From the NCBI GenBank assembly GCA_022614705.1, contig JAKEIB010000077.1, forward strand, positions 1 to 21,358: a stretch of 21,358 nucleotides of DNA, given 5' to 3'. A program made the position numbers and the translations under genes. This stretch comes from Planctomycetota bacterium. Its GTDB lineage: Bacteria > Planctomycetota > Planctomycetia > Pirellulales > Lacipirellulaceae. Shown one piece after another: positions 6,384 to 14,265 of the stretch (within the stretch, counting starts at the first letter, position 1; each line of letters starts with the position of its first letter). Below the pieces are notes generated by a model. It was not told where the DNA came from, ran no database searches, and saw nothing but the letters and a program-made list of their open reading frames with translations.

Positions 6384-7379
6384 ATGCTTGATTCTGCGCC
6401 CATTCGCCGGCTGCTGTTTGGAATCTCGCCGAACGAGACGAGTTTTGCTCGACGCGGCTTTCCTGAAACCCATCATTCCGTGCGACGGCATCTAGAGACT
6501 GCCGCGGGCGCCTTCGTTGATGGCTACAACGCGGCGTTAGCTAAACCGCAAGCGGAAGAAATTGTCACAACGCTCAATAACGTTGACGCGATGTACTCTG
6601 GGTTCGCGTTTGAAGGCGCAGCGATGGGGCTCGCGCTACTAGATTTGATTACGCCGTGGAACCGCGGGAGGTTGCAGCGATTGATCAATACGCCCGAGGG
6701 CGACGCGCATCTGTACATGCTGCACGTCGGCGCCGGCTGGGCGATTGCGCGAATTCCGTGGGCGCGTCGTAACTTTGAACGAGCGATGGCGCGCCACCAT
6801 CGGCTCTATCGCTGGTTAACCCTGGACGGCTACGGTTTTCATCAGGGATTCTTTCACACGCGCGAACTGGTCGTCGATCGATCGGTACCGCGGGGACTGT
6901 CGCTCCATGCCGCGCGGGTATTCGATCAGGGCCTCGGACGAAGCTTGTGGTTTTCGCAGGGCGCGGACGTTGGGCGGATCGCCGCCGCGATTTCCGCCTT
7001 TCCCGCCAGTCGTCGGAGCGACCTTTGGAGCGGAGCCGGCCTGGCCGCGACGTACGCCGGCGGCGTGGAGCAAGACAGCTTGGACGCGATGCGCGATGGG
7101 GCGGCGGGATATGAAACTTATCTTGCGCAGGGTGCCGCGTTCGCGGCGAAGGCCCGACAGCGGGCCGGAAATACGGCCGCCCATACGGAACTGGCATGCC
7201 ACGTATTTTGTCGGATGACGGCCGATGAAGCCGCCGCCGTCACGGATGAATGCCTTGAAAACCTGTCTGCCGACGGTGCGGAACCCGCCTATCAAGTGTG
7301 GCGGACGAAAATTTCCGAGCGTTTTTCCTTGGCAGGACGGTCTGCGGACAGGACAATGAGCGAAGTGACCACGCGCTAA
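6384..7379 (+). CDS. DUF1702 protein, enediyne-cassette E5-like
   Basis: This 331-aa protein matches the DUF1702 family, whose members sit beside enediyne polyketide synthases (the E5 proteins). Hallmarks visible are SGFAFEGAAMGLALLDL (about residues 72-88), YMLHVGAGWAIAR (about 111-123), LDGYGFHQGFF (about 152-162), DQGLGRSLWFSQGADV and DLWSGAGLAATYAGG. The last 20 residues are not family-like. The biochemical role of the family is not established; genetic linkage suggests it helps mature or handle the polyene made by the synthase. It is about 135 bp upstream of the synthase, separated by an inverted repeat. No recognisable Shine-Dalgarno site precedes it. The usual neighbours E3 and E4 are absent, which makes this E5-E-E10 arrangement unusual. 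Confidence 0.88.
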   Translation: MLDSAPIRRLLFGISPNETSFARRGFPETHHSVRRHLETAAGAFVDGYNAALAKPQAEEIVTTLNNVDAMYSGFAFEGAAMGLALLDLITPWNRGRLQRLINTPEGDAHLYMLHVGAGWAIARIPWARRNFERAMARHHRLYRWLTLDGYGFHQGFFHTRELVVDRSVPRGLSLHAARVFDQGLGRSLWFSQGADVGRIAAAISAFPASRRSDLWSGAGLAATYAGGVEQDSLDAMRDGAAGYETYLAQGAAFAAKARQRAGNTAAHTELACHVFCRMTADEAAAVTDECLENLSADGAEPAYQVWRTKISERFSLAGRSADRTMSEVTTR

Positions 7380-7477
7380 CTGTAGCTGGGGTCTATGACC
7401 CCGGCCCGTGGAGCGGCCGGCCTCATAGAGGCCAGCTACAGTACGTGTGCGGCCGGCCTCGCAGAGGCCAGCTACAG
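7380..7477. repeat. Three-unit palindromic repeat between the DUF1702 and PKS genes
   Basis: A 27-nt unit at 7380-7406 faces a unit at 7415-7441 in inverted orientation (23 of 27 positions pair). A further copy at 7451-7477 repeats the second unit directly with two differences. The unit core reads CCAGCTACAG. The array starts on the base after the DUF1702 stop codon and ends 37 nt before the synthase start. A long in-frame extension of the synthase through this array is possible on paper, but is clearly repeat sequence and not protein. Confidence 0.85.
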
Positions 7478-7514
7478 CAGGCGTGGCCAGGCTTTTCCAA
7501 ACGAGCGTCTCGTG

Positions 7515-10500
7515 ATGAACGATCCGATCGCGATTGTCGGTGCGGCTTGCCAATATCCCGACGCGCGCAATCCCACCGAGTTGTGGGAAAACATTCTGGC
7601 TGGTCGGCGGGCCTTTCGCCGGCTGCCCGATTGCCGGCTACGCTCGGACGACTACCTCTCCGAAGACCCCGCGCATCCGGATACGACGTACGCCGCTCAC
7701 GCCGCACTGATCACCGATTACGAGTTCGATCGCTCGCGCTTTCGCGTCGTCGGCTCGACGTTTCGTTCGGCCGACATGGCGCATTGGCTGGCACTCGATG
7801 TGGCATCGCGCGCATTTGCCGACGCCGGCTTCCCCGATGGCCAGGGTTTGCCAAAGGATCAGGTTGGCGTGCTAGTGGGCAACTCGCTCACGGGCGAGTT
7901 CTCTCGTGCGGGCATGATGCGCCTCCGCTGGCCGTACGTGCGGCGCACGGTTGATGCCGCCCTGGTCGAACAAGGCTGGTCGCCCGACGAGCGCGGCGCG
8001 TTTCTGCAGTCGCTCGAAGCCCAATACAAATCGCCGTTTCCGCCGGTCGGCGATGAAACGCTCGCCGGCGGGCTGTCGAACACGATCGCGGGGCGCATCT
8101 GCAACTACTTCGACCTGCGCGGCGGCGGATACACGGTCGATGGGGCGTGCGCATCGTCGTTGCTCGCCGTCGCGAACGCCTGCACGGCCCTCGTCGCGGG
8201 CGACCTCGACATCGCTTTGGCCGGCGGAGTCGATTTAAGCCTCGACCCGTTCGAGCTCGTGGGTTTCGCCAAGGTTGGCGCGCTCGCTAAGAGCGAGATG
8301 CGCGTGTACGACGCTCGCAGCGCTGGCTTTTGGCCTGGTGAAGGCTGCGGACTGGTCGTATTGATGCGTGCCTCGGATGCGGTCGCTCAAAGTCGCCCGA
8401 TCTACGCGCTCATCCGCGGTTGGGGAATCTCATCCGACGGCAGCGGCGGCATCACGCGGCCGGAAGTCGAAGGACAGAAGCTCTCGCTCGAGCGCGCGTA
8501 TCGCCGCGCGGGCTTCGACGCCGACACCGTAGGATACTTCGAAGGCCACGGCACCGGCACGAGCGTCGGCGATGCCACGGAACTTGAAACGGTGCTCTCT
8601 GCGCGCCGGAGTCAGAATTGTGAGGAGCGAGCCGGGCGGTCCACCGCCCCGGGCGGGGTCGAGGACGACCCGGCTCGCTCCCATCTACAGTTCGCAATCC
8701 AGAGTCAGTCGTCGATTCAATGTCAACGCGCGGCTATCGGCTCCATCAAAGCAAACATCGGCCACACAAAGGCCGCCGCCGGCGTCGCCGGGCTGCTCAA
8801 AGCCATGCTCGCGCTGCACCACCAGATGCTGCCGCCGAGTGTCGGATGGGACCAGCCGCATCCGCAACTAGCCGCCGACGATGCTTCCATTGAACTCTTG
8901 CGCCAGGGGCAGCCGTGGCCGGCTGAATTACCGCTGCGCGCCGCGGTCAGCGCCATGGGTTTCGGCGGAATCAACACGCACGTCGTGCTGGAAGCGGCCA
9001 AGTCGCGGCAGCAATCCGCGCCAGTACCACACATCGAGCGACTCACGTCATCGATCCAAGACGCGGAGCTGTTTCTTTTCGCCGGCGAAAGCCACGACGC
9101 TGTCGCACGGCAGGTTGGCCGCGTGGCGTCGTATGCCGCGGACCTTTCGTTCGCCGAACTAACTGACCTGGCGGCTGAACTTGCGCGTTCGCTCGGCACC
9201 GGCCCGGCCCGGGCTGCTATTGTCGCGTCACGTCCCACGGAGCTTAAGCGCAGCCTTGACACTCTTTTGGAATGGCTCGCCGACGGGACGGAGCAACGGC
9301 TTGATATCGATCGTGGCGTGCTTATCGCGACAGCCGTGGAGCCGCCAACCATCGGTTACCTGTTCCCCGGACAAGGAACTACGGCAAGCCTTGATGGTGC
9401 GGCATGGGCGGTTCGATTTCCATTCGTCCGGCAGCGCTATCAGCAAGCGACGTTGCCGCAAAGTGGCAGCGCCGTTGCGACGGAAATCGCGCACCCGGCG
9501 ATTATCACCGCGTCGCTCGCTGGGCTCGAGATGTGCGACCGAATAGGCATCGAGGCAACGGTCGGCATCGGCCACAGCCTGGGCGAATTGGCCGCGTACC
9601 ATTGGGCCGGCGCATTGGACGAATCCGCTTTGATGCGACTGGCTAACGCCCGCGGCCGGGCCATCGCCGAACGCGGCCGCCCCGGCGGCACGATGGCTGG
9701 CATCGCCGCGCCCGCCGAGGTGGTAGAAAACCTCATTGGCGATTTGGCCGTCGTGATTTCTGGTTTGAACTCGCCGACACAAACCGTCGTCTCCGGCGAG
9801 TCCGATGCCGTGCAAAAGGTCGTTGAGCGGGCACACGCCGCGGGGCAGCAGGCCGTGCGGCTGCCGGTTTCACACGCCTTCCACTCGCCGCTTGTTGCCG
9901 ATGCGGTCGAGGGCCTTGCGCCGGCCCTCGAACAAGAGGACTTCCAGCCGACGTGTCGCCCGGTCGCGTCGACGATCACCGGCGACTTCCTCGACGACAC
10001 CGAAGACCTGCGCGACTTGTTGCGGCGGCAATTGACGTCGCCGGTTCGGCTGATGTCGGCCGTCGAGGCTGCCGATTTGAAGGTTGATCTGTGGATCGAA
10101 GTCGGCCCCGGTCATGTGCTCCGCGGCATTGTCGGAAAGATCGTCGACACGCCGATCGTTTCGCTCGACGCCGGGGGCGATTCGCTGAGAGACCTGCTCC
10201 GCGCGGCCGGCGCCGCGTTCGTGCTCGGAGCGCCGTTGCGGGCAGCGGCGCTTTTCGAGGACCGTTTCACGCGCCCGTTCAATCTCGATTGGCGAGCGAA
10301 GTTCTTCGTCAATCCCTGCGAGCTCGCGCCGGTGTCGGACGACATGACGCATGTTATTGATGGCGAATCTCGAGCCGGGCGGCGGGCACCATCCGTCGTG
10401 GATGGTCGCGCCCCGATCGGGGTCGGGGACGACCCGGGTCGCTGCAATCCGCAATCCGCAAACTGCAATCCACAATCCTCCCTCGACGTAGTCCGCCAGT

Positions 10501-13500
10501 TGGTTGCCGAGCGCGCCGAGCTACCGCTCTCAGCCGTGCAAGACACCGACCAGTTGCTCCAGGACTTGCATTTCAGCTCGATCGCCGTGGGCAGCGTCGT
10601 GGCCGACGCGGCCCGGGCCCTCGGATTGCCGCCGCCCGTTTCGCCGACCGACTATGCCCGCGCCACGGTAGGCGAATTGGCCACGGCCCTGGACGAATTG
10701 GCCCGCACCGGCGCTGCGGCTGCCGCGCCGCTCGAGATTGCGCCACCAGGAGTCGACTCCTGGGTGCGCAACTTCACCGTCGAGTTGGTCGAGCAGCCGC
10801 TGGCGGCTCGACAGCCAACCGGCGGCGTGGGTGCATGGCAGGTCATCGCCTCCTCAGACCACCCGTTTGCGGCGCAGCTGGAAACCGCGCTCAACGAACA
10901 GGTAGCTGGCCAGGGCGTCGCGGTTTGTCTACCCGCGGAGGTAAACGAACAGCATTTGACGCTGCTGCTTGAGGCGACTCGCAAAGTCATCGAGAACGCC
11001 GCCGAATCTCGCTTCGTTCTGGTCCAGCACAATCGCGTTGGCGGCGGATGGGCCCGAACGCTGCACCTCGAAATGCCGCAGGTCACGACTTGTGTTCTGA
11101 ATGTTCCGAGCGATGCCGAACAAGCCATTGAGTGGGTCGTCGCCGAGGCAGCCGCCGCAAGCGGATATGTGGAAGCCCATTATGATGCCCTCGGCTCGCG
11201 TCGAGTGCCCGTGTTGCGACTCCTTGCCGACGATTCGCTGAGCGGACCAGCGCCGCTCGGCGCTGGCGACGTGCTTCTGGTGACCGGCGGTGGCAAAGGC
11301 ATCGCGGCCGAATGCGCATTAGACCTGGCCAAACGCTATGGCGTGCGTCTGGCTTTGTTGGGCCGGTCGCGCGCCCGCCCTCCCGGCGCAAAAGACGCGG
11401 ACGGCTCGACGGACCCGCAGCTCGACGAAAATCTGTTACGCTTTTCCGCAGCTGGCGTCAGCTATTGCTACGTGTCGGCCGACGTCACCGATGCCGCTGG
11501 CGTTCGAGCCGCGATCGAAGAAATCGAGCGCACGCTTGGTCCCGTCACGGCCGTGCTGCACGGGGCAGGGGGTAACGTGCCGCAGTCGCTGCGGACGCTC
11601 GACGAATCGGCCGCCCGCGCGACGCTCGCGCCTAAGATCAACGGACTAAGCAATATTTTGGCCGCCGTCGATCCCGCCAGATTGCGGTTGCTCGTCACAT
11701 TCGGTTCGATCATCGCCCGCACGGGTTTGCACGGCGAAGCCGACTATGCACTGGCCAACGAATGGCTCACCGCGCTCACCGAAGACTGGAGAGCCGACCA
11801 TCCGCACTGCCGCTGTTTGGCGGTCGAGTGGTCGGTGTGGTCGGGCGTCGGAATGGGCGAGCGGCTCGGCCGCATCGATGCGTTGCGGCGGCAAGGCATC
11901 ACCCCCATCGGACCTGACGAAGGTGTGCGCATACTGCGGCAGTTGATTACCGCCACAGCCCCTCCCCTAACCCCTCCCCGAAATGGGGAGGGGAACCAAG
12001 TCGCCGTCGTCGTCAGCGGGCGGTTCGGAGACCCGCCCACGCTGCGGCACGAACAGCCCGATTTGCCGCTGCTGCGCTTCCTGGAGCAACCGCGGCTCCA
12101 CGTCCCCGGCGTCGAACTGATCTGCGATGTGACGCTATCTCTCGGCGCCGATCCGTACCTGCGGGACCATGCTTATCGGGACACGCCGCTGCTGCCGGCG
12201 GTGATGGGCCTCGAAGCCATGGCGCAAGTGAGCAAGACACTGGCCGGCGCCGCGGCGCCGCCAAACTTCGAGGATGTCGAGCTTTCACGGCCGATCACGA
12301 TTCCAACCTCCGGCAACCGCGTAATCCGCCTGGCCGCGCTCGTGCGCGGCCCAGGGAAAGTCGAAGTCGTCCTGCGTAGCGATGAGACCGGTTTCCAGGC
12401 CGACCATTTTTGCGCGACGTGTCGGTTCAACACGACGACGACCGCCACTCCCGAAAGCGGTGCATTTGCGTCACACTTCGCCGCCAGCGGCAATGTAACC
12501 CCGCTGCTAAATCTCAATCCGCGCCAAGATCTGTACGGCCAGATTCTCTTCCACCGCGGGCGATTCCAACGGGTGGAAGGATATCGGCAGCTCAGCGCGA
12601 CGCGCTGCCTCGCCGAGGTGTCGCCGGATGGCCAGGCGCGTTGGTTCGGCAGCTATTTACCGGAGACGTTGCTGCTCGGCGACCCGGCGATTCGCGACGC
12701 CGCGATCCACGCCATTCAAGCCTGCATCCCCCACGGCACGATCCTGCCCGTCGGCATCGATCGCGTATTCATTGGTAGAGAACCCCTTGCCGGCCAGTGC
12801 TATGTCCGCGCCGAGGAGCGCGAGCATGCAGGCGATCGATTCGTGTACGACTTATCGATCGTTTCACGCGACGGCCGAGCATGTGAACGCTGGGAAGGAC
12901 TGCGATTGCAACGAGTCGATACGGCGGCGCCTGCCGCGCGCTGGGCCGAACCTTTATTGGCGCCGTACCTGGAACGTCGATTGGGCGAATTGGTGCCGGG
13001 CGTTTCGGCTTCAATCGCGGTATCCAATGACGACCAATCCACGTTCGAATCAAGCGGCGAGCCGCTCGAATGGCAGGCGCGACGGCAATTGGCGAGCGAT
13101 CTCGCGATCGCTGCCGCGATTGGTGAGCCGATCGAAGTTCATCGCCGGGCCGATGGAAAACCCGTCGCGGTCGCCGAACGATCCGTTTCCACCTCACACA
13201 CCGATGCGCTCACCCTGTCGATCAGCAGCGCGCGTCGACTCGTTGCGTGTGATGTGGAGCCCGTCGTGCGCCGCGACGCTCAAGAATGGAACGACCTGCT
13301 CTCGGCCGACCGCTGCGCCTTGGCCCGCCTAGTGGCCGCGTCCGCCGCGGCGGACGCGAAAGCGAGTCTCGGAGAGACTCGCCCACTTGGCATTACCGAC
13401 CAGTCAATGGCCCACGATTTCGACGCCTCCGCGACGCGTCTCTGGTCGGCCGGCGAATGCCTCAAAAAAGCCGGCTTGCGGTTCGACGCGCCGCTCATGC

Positions 13501-13640
13501 TGCGCGATACGGCACCCGACCACTGGGTCGTGCTCACGGCCGGCGCCGCGACCGTCGCCACCTGGGTCGGCCTGGTCGGCACTTCGAGCGAGCCGCTCGC
13601 CGTGGCCTTGCTAGTGGGGGGCGCCGATGAGGTACTTTGA
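7515..13640 (+). CDS. Enediyne-type iterative polyketide synthase (PKSE)
   Basis: This 2041-aa single-module synthase has the PKSE order KS-AT-ACP-KR-DH-PPTase. KS (about 1-470): Cys212 in VDGACASS, His345 in EGHGTGT, His417 in ANIGHTK. AT (about 610-920): Ser688 in GHSLGE, His790 in AFHS. ACP: DLHFSSI, phosphopantetheine site Ser1022, close to the PKSE-specific DLHLNSI pattern. KR: GGGKGIA near 1257 and Tyr1411 in ADYALAN. DH: His1552 in DHAYRDTPLLP, where the usual Gly of HxxxGxxxxP is Asp. C-terminal PPTase: CDVEP and WSAGECLKK. Such enzymes load themselves and make a linear polyene from malonyl units. ATG 7515 (MNDPIAIVGAACQYP) is chosen since the upstream frame is repeat. The 14-bp overlap with the thioesterase gene fits translational coupling. 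Four palindromic elements are inserted in frame. Family assignment is strong; the product is inferred. Confidence 0.93.
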   Translation: MNDPIAIVGAACQYPDARNPTELWENILAGRRAFRRLPDCRLRSDDYLSEDPAHPDTTYAAHAALITDYEFDRSRFRVVGSTFRSADMAHWLALDVASRAFADAGFPDGQGLPKDQVGVLVGNSLTGEFSRAGMMRLRWPYVRRTVDAALVEQGWSPDERGAFLQSLEAQYKSPFPPVGDETLAGGLSNTIAGRICNYFDLRGGGYTVDGACASSLLAVANACTALVAGDLDIALAGGVDLSLDPFELVGFAKVGALAKSEMRVYDARSAGFWPGEGCGLVVLMRASDAVAQSRPIYALIRGWGISSDGSGGITRPEVEGQKLSLERAYRRAGFDADTVGYFEGHGTGTSVGDATELETVLSARRSQNCEERAGRSTAPGGVEDDPARSHLQFAIQSQSSIQCQRAAIGSIKANIGHTKAAAGVAGLLKAMLALHHQMLPPSVGWDQPHPQLAADDASIELLRQGQPWPAELPLRAAVSAMGFGGINTHVVLEAAKSRQQSAPVPHIERLTSSIQDAELFLFAGESHDAVARQVGRVASYAADLSFAELTDLAAELARSLGTGPARAAIVASRPTELKRSLDTLLEWLADGTEQRLDIDRGVLIATAVEPPTIGYLFPGQGTTASLDGAAWAVRFPFVRQRYQQATLPQSGSAVATEIAHPAIITASLAGLEMCDRIGIEATVGIGHSLGELAAYHWAGALDESALMRLANARGRAIAERGRPGGTMAGIAAPAEVVENLIGDLAVVISGLNSPTQTVVSGESDAVQKVVERAHAAGQQAVRLPVSHAFHSPLVADAVEGLAPALEQEDFQPTCRPVASTITGDFLDDTEDLRDLLRRQLTSPVRLMSAVEAADLKVDLWIEVGPGHVLRGIVGKIVDTPIVSLDAGGDSLRDLLRAAGAAFVLGAPLRAAALFEDRFTRPFNLDWRAKFFVNPCELAPVSDDMTHVIDGESRAGRRAPSVVDGRAPIGVGDDPGRCNPQSANCNPQSSLDVVRQLVAERAELPLSAVQDTDQLLQDLHFSSIAVGSVVADAARALGLPPPVSPTDYARATVGELATALDELARTGAAAAAPLEIAPPGVDSWVRNFTVELVEQPLAARQPTGGVGAWQVIASSDHPFAAQLETALNEQVAGQGVAVCLPAEVNEQHLTLLLEATRKVIENAAESRFVLVQHNRVGGGWARTLHLEMPQVTTCVLNVPSDAEQAIEWVVAEAAAASGYVEAHYDALGSRRVPVLRLLADDSLSGPAPLGAGDVLLVTGGGKGIAAECALDLAKRYGVRLALLGRSRARPPGAKDADGSTDPQLDENLLRFSAAGVSYCYVSADVTDAAGVRAAIEEIERTLGPVTAVLHGAGGNVPQSLRTLDESAARATLAPKINGLSNILAAVDPARLRLLVTFGSIIARTGLHGEADYALANEWLTALTEDWRADHPHCRCLAVEWSVWSGVGMGERLGRIDALRRQGITPIGPDEGVRILRQLITATAPPLTPPRNGEGNQVAVVVSGRFGDPPTLRHEQPDLPLLRFLEQPRLHVPGVELICDVTLSLGADPYLRDHAYRDTPLLPAVMGLEAMAQVSKTLAGAAAPPNFEDVELSRPITIPTSGNRVIRLAALVRGPGKVEVVLRSDETGFQADHFCATCRFNTTTTATPESGAFASHFAASGNVTPLLNLNPRQDLYGQILFHRGRFQRVEGYRQLSATRCLAEVSPDGQARWFGSYLPETLLLGDPAIRDAAIHAIQACIPHGTILPVGIDRVFIGREPLAGQCYVRAEEREHAGDRFVYDLSIVSRDGRACERWEGLRLQRVDTAAPAARWAEPLLAPYLERRLGELVPGVSASIAVSNDDQSTFESSGEPLEWQARRQLASDLAIAAAIGEPIEVHRRADGKPVAVAERSVSTSHTDALTLSISSARRLVACDVEPVVRRDAQEWNDLLSADRCALARLVAASAAADAKASLGETRPLGITDQSMAHDFDASATRLWSAGECLKKAGLRFDAPLMLRDTAPDHWVVLTAGAATVATWVGLVGTSSEPLAVALLVGGADEVL
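8624..8681. repeat. Palindromic element inserted in the KS domain
   Basis: GGAGCGAGCCGGG (8624-8636) and CCCGGCTCGCTCC (8669-8681) are perfect 13-bp arms around a GC-rich loop. The element and its flanks lie between the two catalytic histidines of the KS domain and add roughly 30 residues without a frameshift. A related element lies at about 10361-10441 in the same gene (shared cores CGAGCCGGGCGG and GGGGTCG, then GACGACCCGG). Confidence 0.85.
10361..10477. repeat. Two adjoining palindromic elements in the AT-ACP linker of the PKS
   Basis: The first element (about 10361-10441) is related to the one at 8624-8681. It holds a perfect 7-bp hairpin, ACCATCC/GGATGGT (10388-10406), and the palindrome CCCCGATCGGGG (10411-10422). 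It runs directly into AATCCGC units (about 10445-10477) of the family also seen in the two ATP-grasp genes. Both lie between the AT and ACP domains, where extra length should be tolerated, and both are read through in frame. Confidence 0.75.
11959..11995. repeat. 37-nt C/G-rich palindromic element in the PKS (KR-DH linker)
   Basis: The element has C-rich left and G-rich right arms (CCCCTCCCC against GGGGAGGGG). A copy matching at 35 of 37 positions, in the same orientation, lies at 16331-16367 in the RND permease gene. Here it is read as APPLTPPRNGEG, there in another reading frame. It lies after the KR domain and before the DH domain. Confidence 0.9.
13331..13384. repeat. 54-nt two-hairpin element in the PPTase region of the PKS
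   Basis: It contains two hairpins: GCGTCCGCC/GGCGGACGC and GCGAGTCTC/GAGACTCGC. A copy matching at about 50 of 54 positions lies at 18855-18908 in inverted orientation inside the aldolase-like gene. Here it is read in frame between the CDVEP and WSAGECLKK motifs of the phosphopantetheinyl transferase domain. Confidence 0.9.
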
Positions 13641-14052
13641 GTACCGGCACCTGGTCGCGTTCGAAGAGACCAATCTGGTCGGCAACGTGTACTACGTGAA
13701 TCATCTCCGCTGGCAAGGCCGCTGCCGCGAGATGTTTCTCCGCGAGCATGCGCCCGGCGTGCTCGAAGAACTGCAAAAGGGTCTGGCGCTGGCGACCACG
13801 CATTGCGCGTGCGAGTACTTCGCCGAATTGCGGGCGTTCGACGAGGTCATCGTGCGAATGCGGCTGGCCTCGATCACGCAGAACCGGCTCGAGCTCGAAT
13901 TCGACTATTTGCGGGCCGGCGCCGGCGGCGAGGAGCTCATTGCCCGGGGCCGGCAGGGAATCGCCTGCCTCCGCCGCAGCGGCGACCAGACCGTTCCAAC
14001 CCCCGTGCCCGACGAGCTTCGCGAGGCCCTTCGGCCCTATGGGGCGATTTAG
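13627..14052 (+). CDS. Enediyne-type hot-dog thioesterase (E10/CalE7/DynE7 family)
   Basis: This 141-aa acyl-ACP thioesterase is the standard partner of PKSE enzymes and releases the polyene chain from the ACP. The N-terminal signature YFEYRHLVAFEETNLVGNVY, followed by YVNHLRWQGRCREMFL (residues 3-38), is diagnostic for the enediyne thioesterase branch of the 4-hydroxybenzoyl-CoA-like hot-dog fold. Length matches the family. ATG 13627 lies inside the end of the synthase gene (14-bp overlap) with a G-rich run 5 nt upstream, so the two are probably translated together. In characterised systems E plus E10 alone yields linear polyenes such as pentadecaheptaene. Whether this pair gives the same product is inference. 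No unusual residue noticed. Confidence 0.92.
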   Translation: MRYFEYRHLVAFEETNLVGNVYYVNHLRWQGRCREMFLREHAPGVLEELQKGLALATTHCACEYFAELRAFDEVIVRMRLASITQNRLELEFDYLRAGAGGEELIARGRQGIACLRRSGDQTVPTPVPDELREALRPYGAI

Positions 14053-14060
14053 GTTGATGC

Positions 14061-14177
14061 CCGTCCGAAAATTCGGGGGTGGCACGCCCTGAAAGGGCGT
14101 GGGCTGGCTACGAGCGCGACCACGCCCTTCGCAAGGCCTCAGGGCGTGCCACCCGTTTGATGAGAATTCCCGGACGG
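14061..14177. repeat. Nested inverted repeat between thioesterase and efflux genes
   Basis: Three levels of symmetry are visible: CCGTCCG (14061-14067) with CGGACGG (14171-14177), perfect 16-bp arms 14077-14092 with 14139-14154, and perfect 10-bp arms AAGGGCGTGG (14093-14102) with CCACGCCCTT (14120-14129). There is no T-run, so termination is uncertain, but the structure could uncouple the polyketide and efflux transcripts. It contains no open frame of note. Confidence 0.85.
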
Positions 14178-14238
14178 CCTCATTTAGTCACGACATTTGT
14201 GGTCGGCCCAACGTTCGGCGTTCAGGCCAACGAGCGTG

Positions 14239-14244
14239 TATGAT
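14239..14244 (+). promoter_or_regulatory. Possible -10 box before the efflux operon
   Basis: TATGAT (14239-14244) matches five of six bases of the -10 consensus and would start a transcript about 15 nt before the adaptor ATG (14266). No good -35 box lies 16-18 bp upstream, so this is a weak candidate. It would allow the efflux genes to be regulated apart from the synthase. Confidence 0.25.
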
Positions 14245-14265
14245 GGAAATTGGTCCAAAGTAGCC

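Noticed and set aside
7380..7477. CRISPR array
   Set aside because: Only three units, one of them inverted, with spacers of 8-9 nt and no cas genes. This is a palindromic repeat cluster.
7395..7514. A longer synthase starting 40 codons upstream
   Set aside because: The extra codons are read from the three-unit palindromic repeat and match no KS sequence. The residues MNDPIAIVG beginning at 7515 are the usual KS start.
6384..14052. Calling this a complete enediyne antibiotic cluster
   Set aside because: E3, E4 and tailoring enzymes such as glycosyltransferases or P450s are absent from the window. Only the polyketide core is supported.
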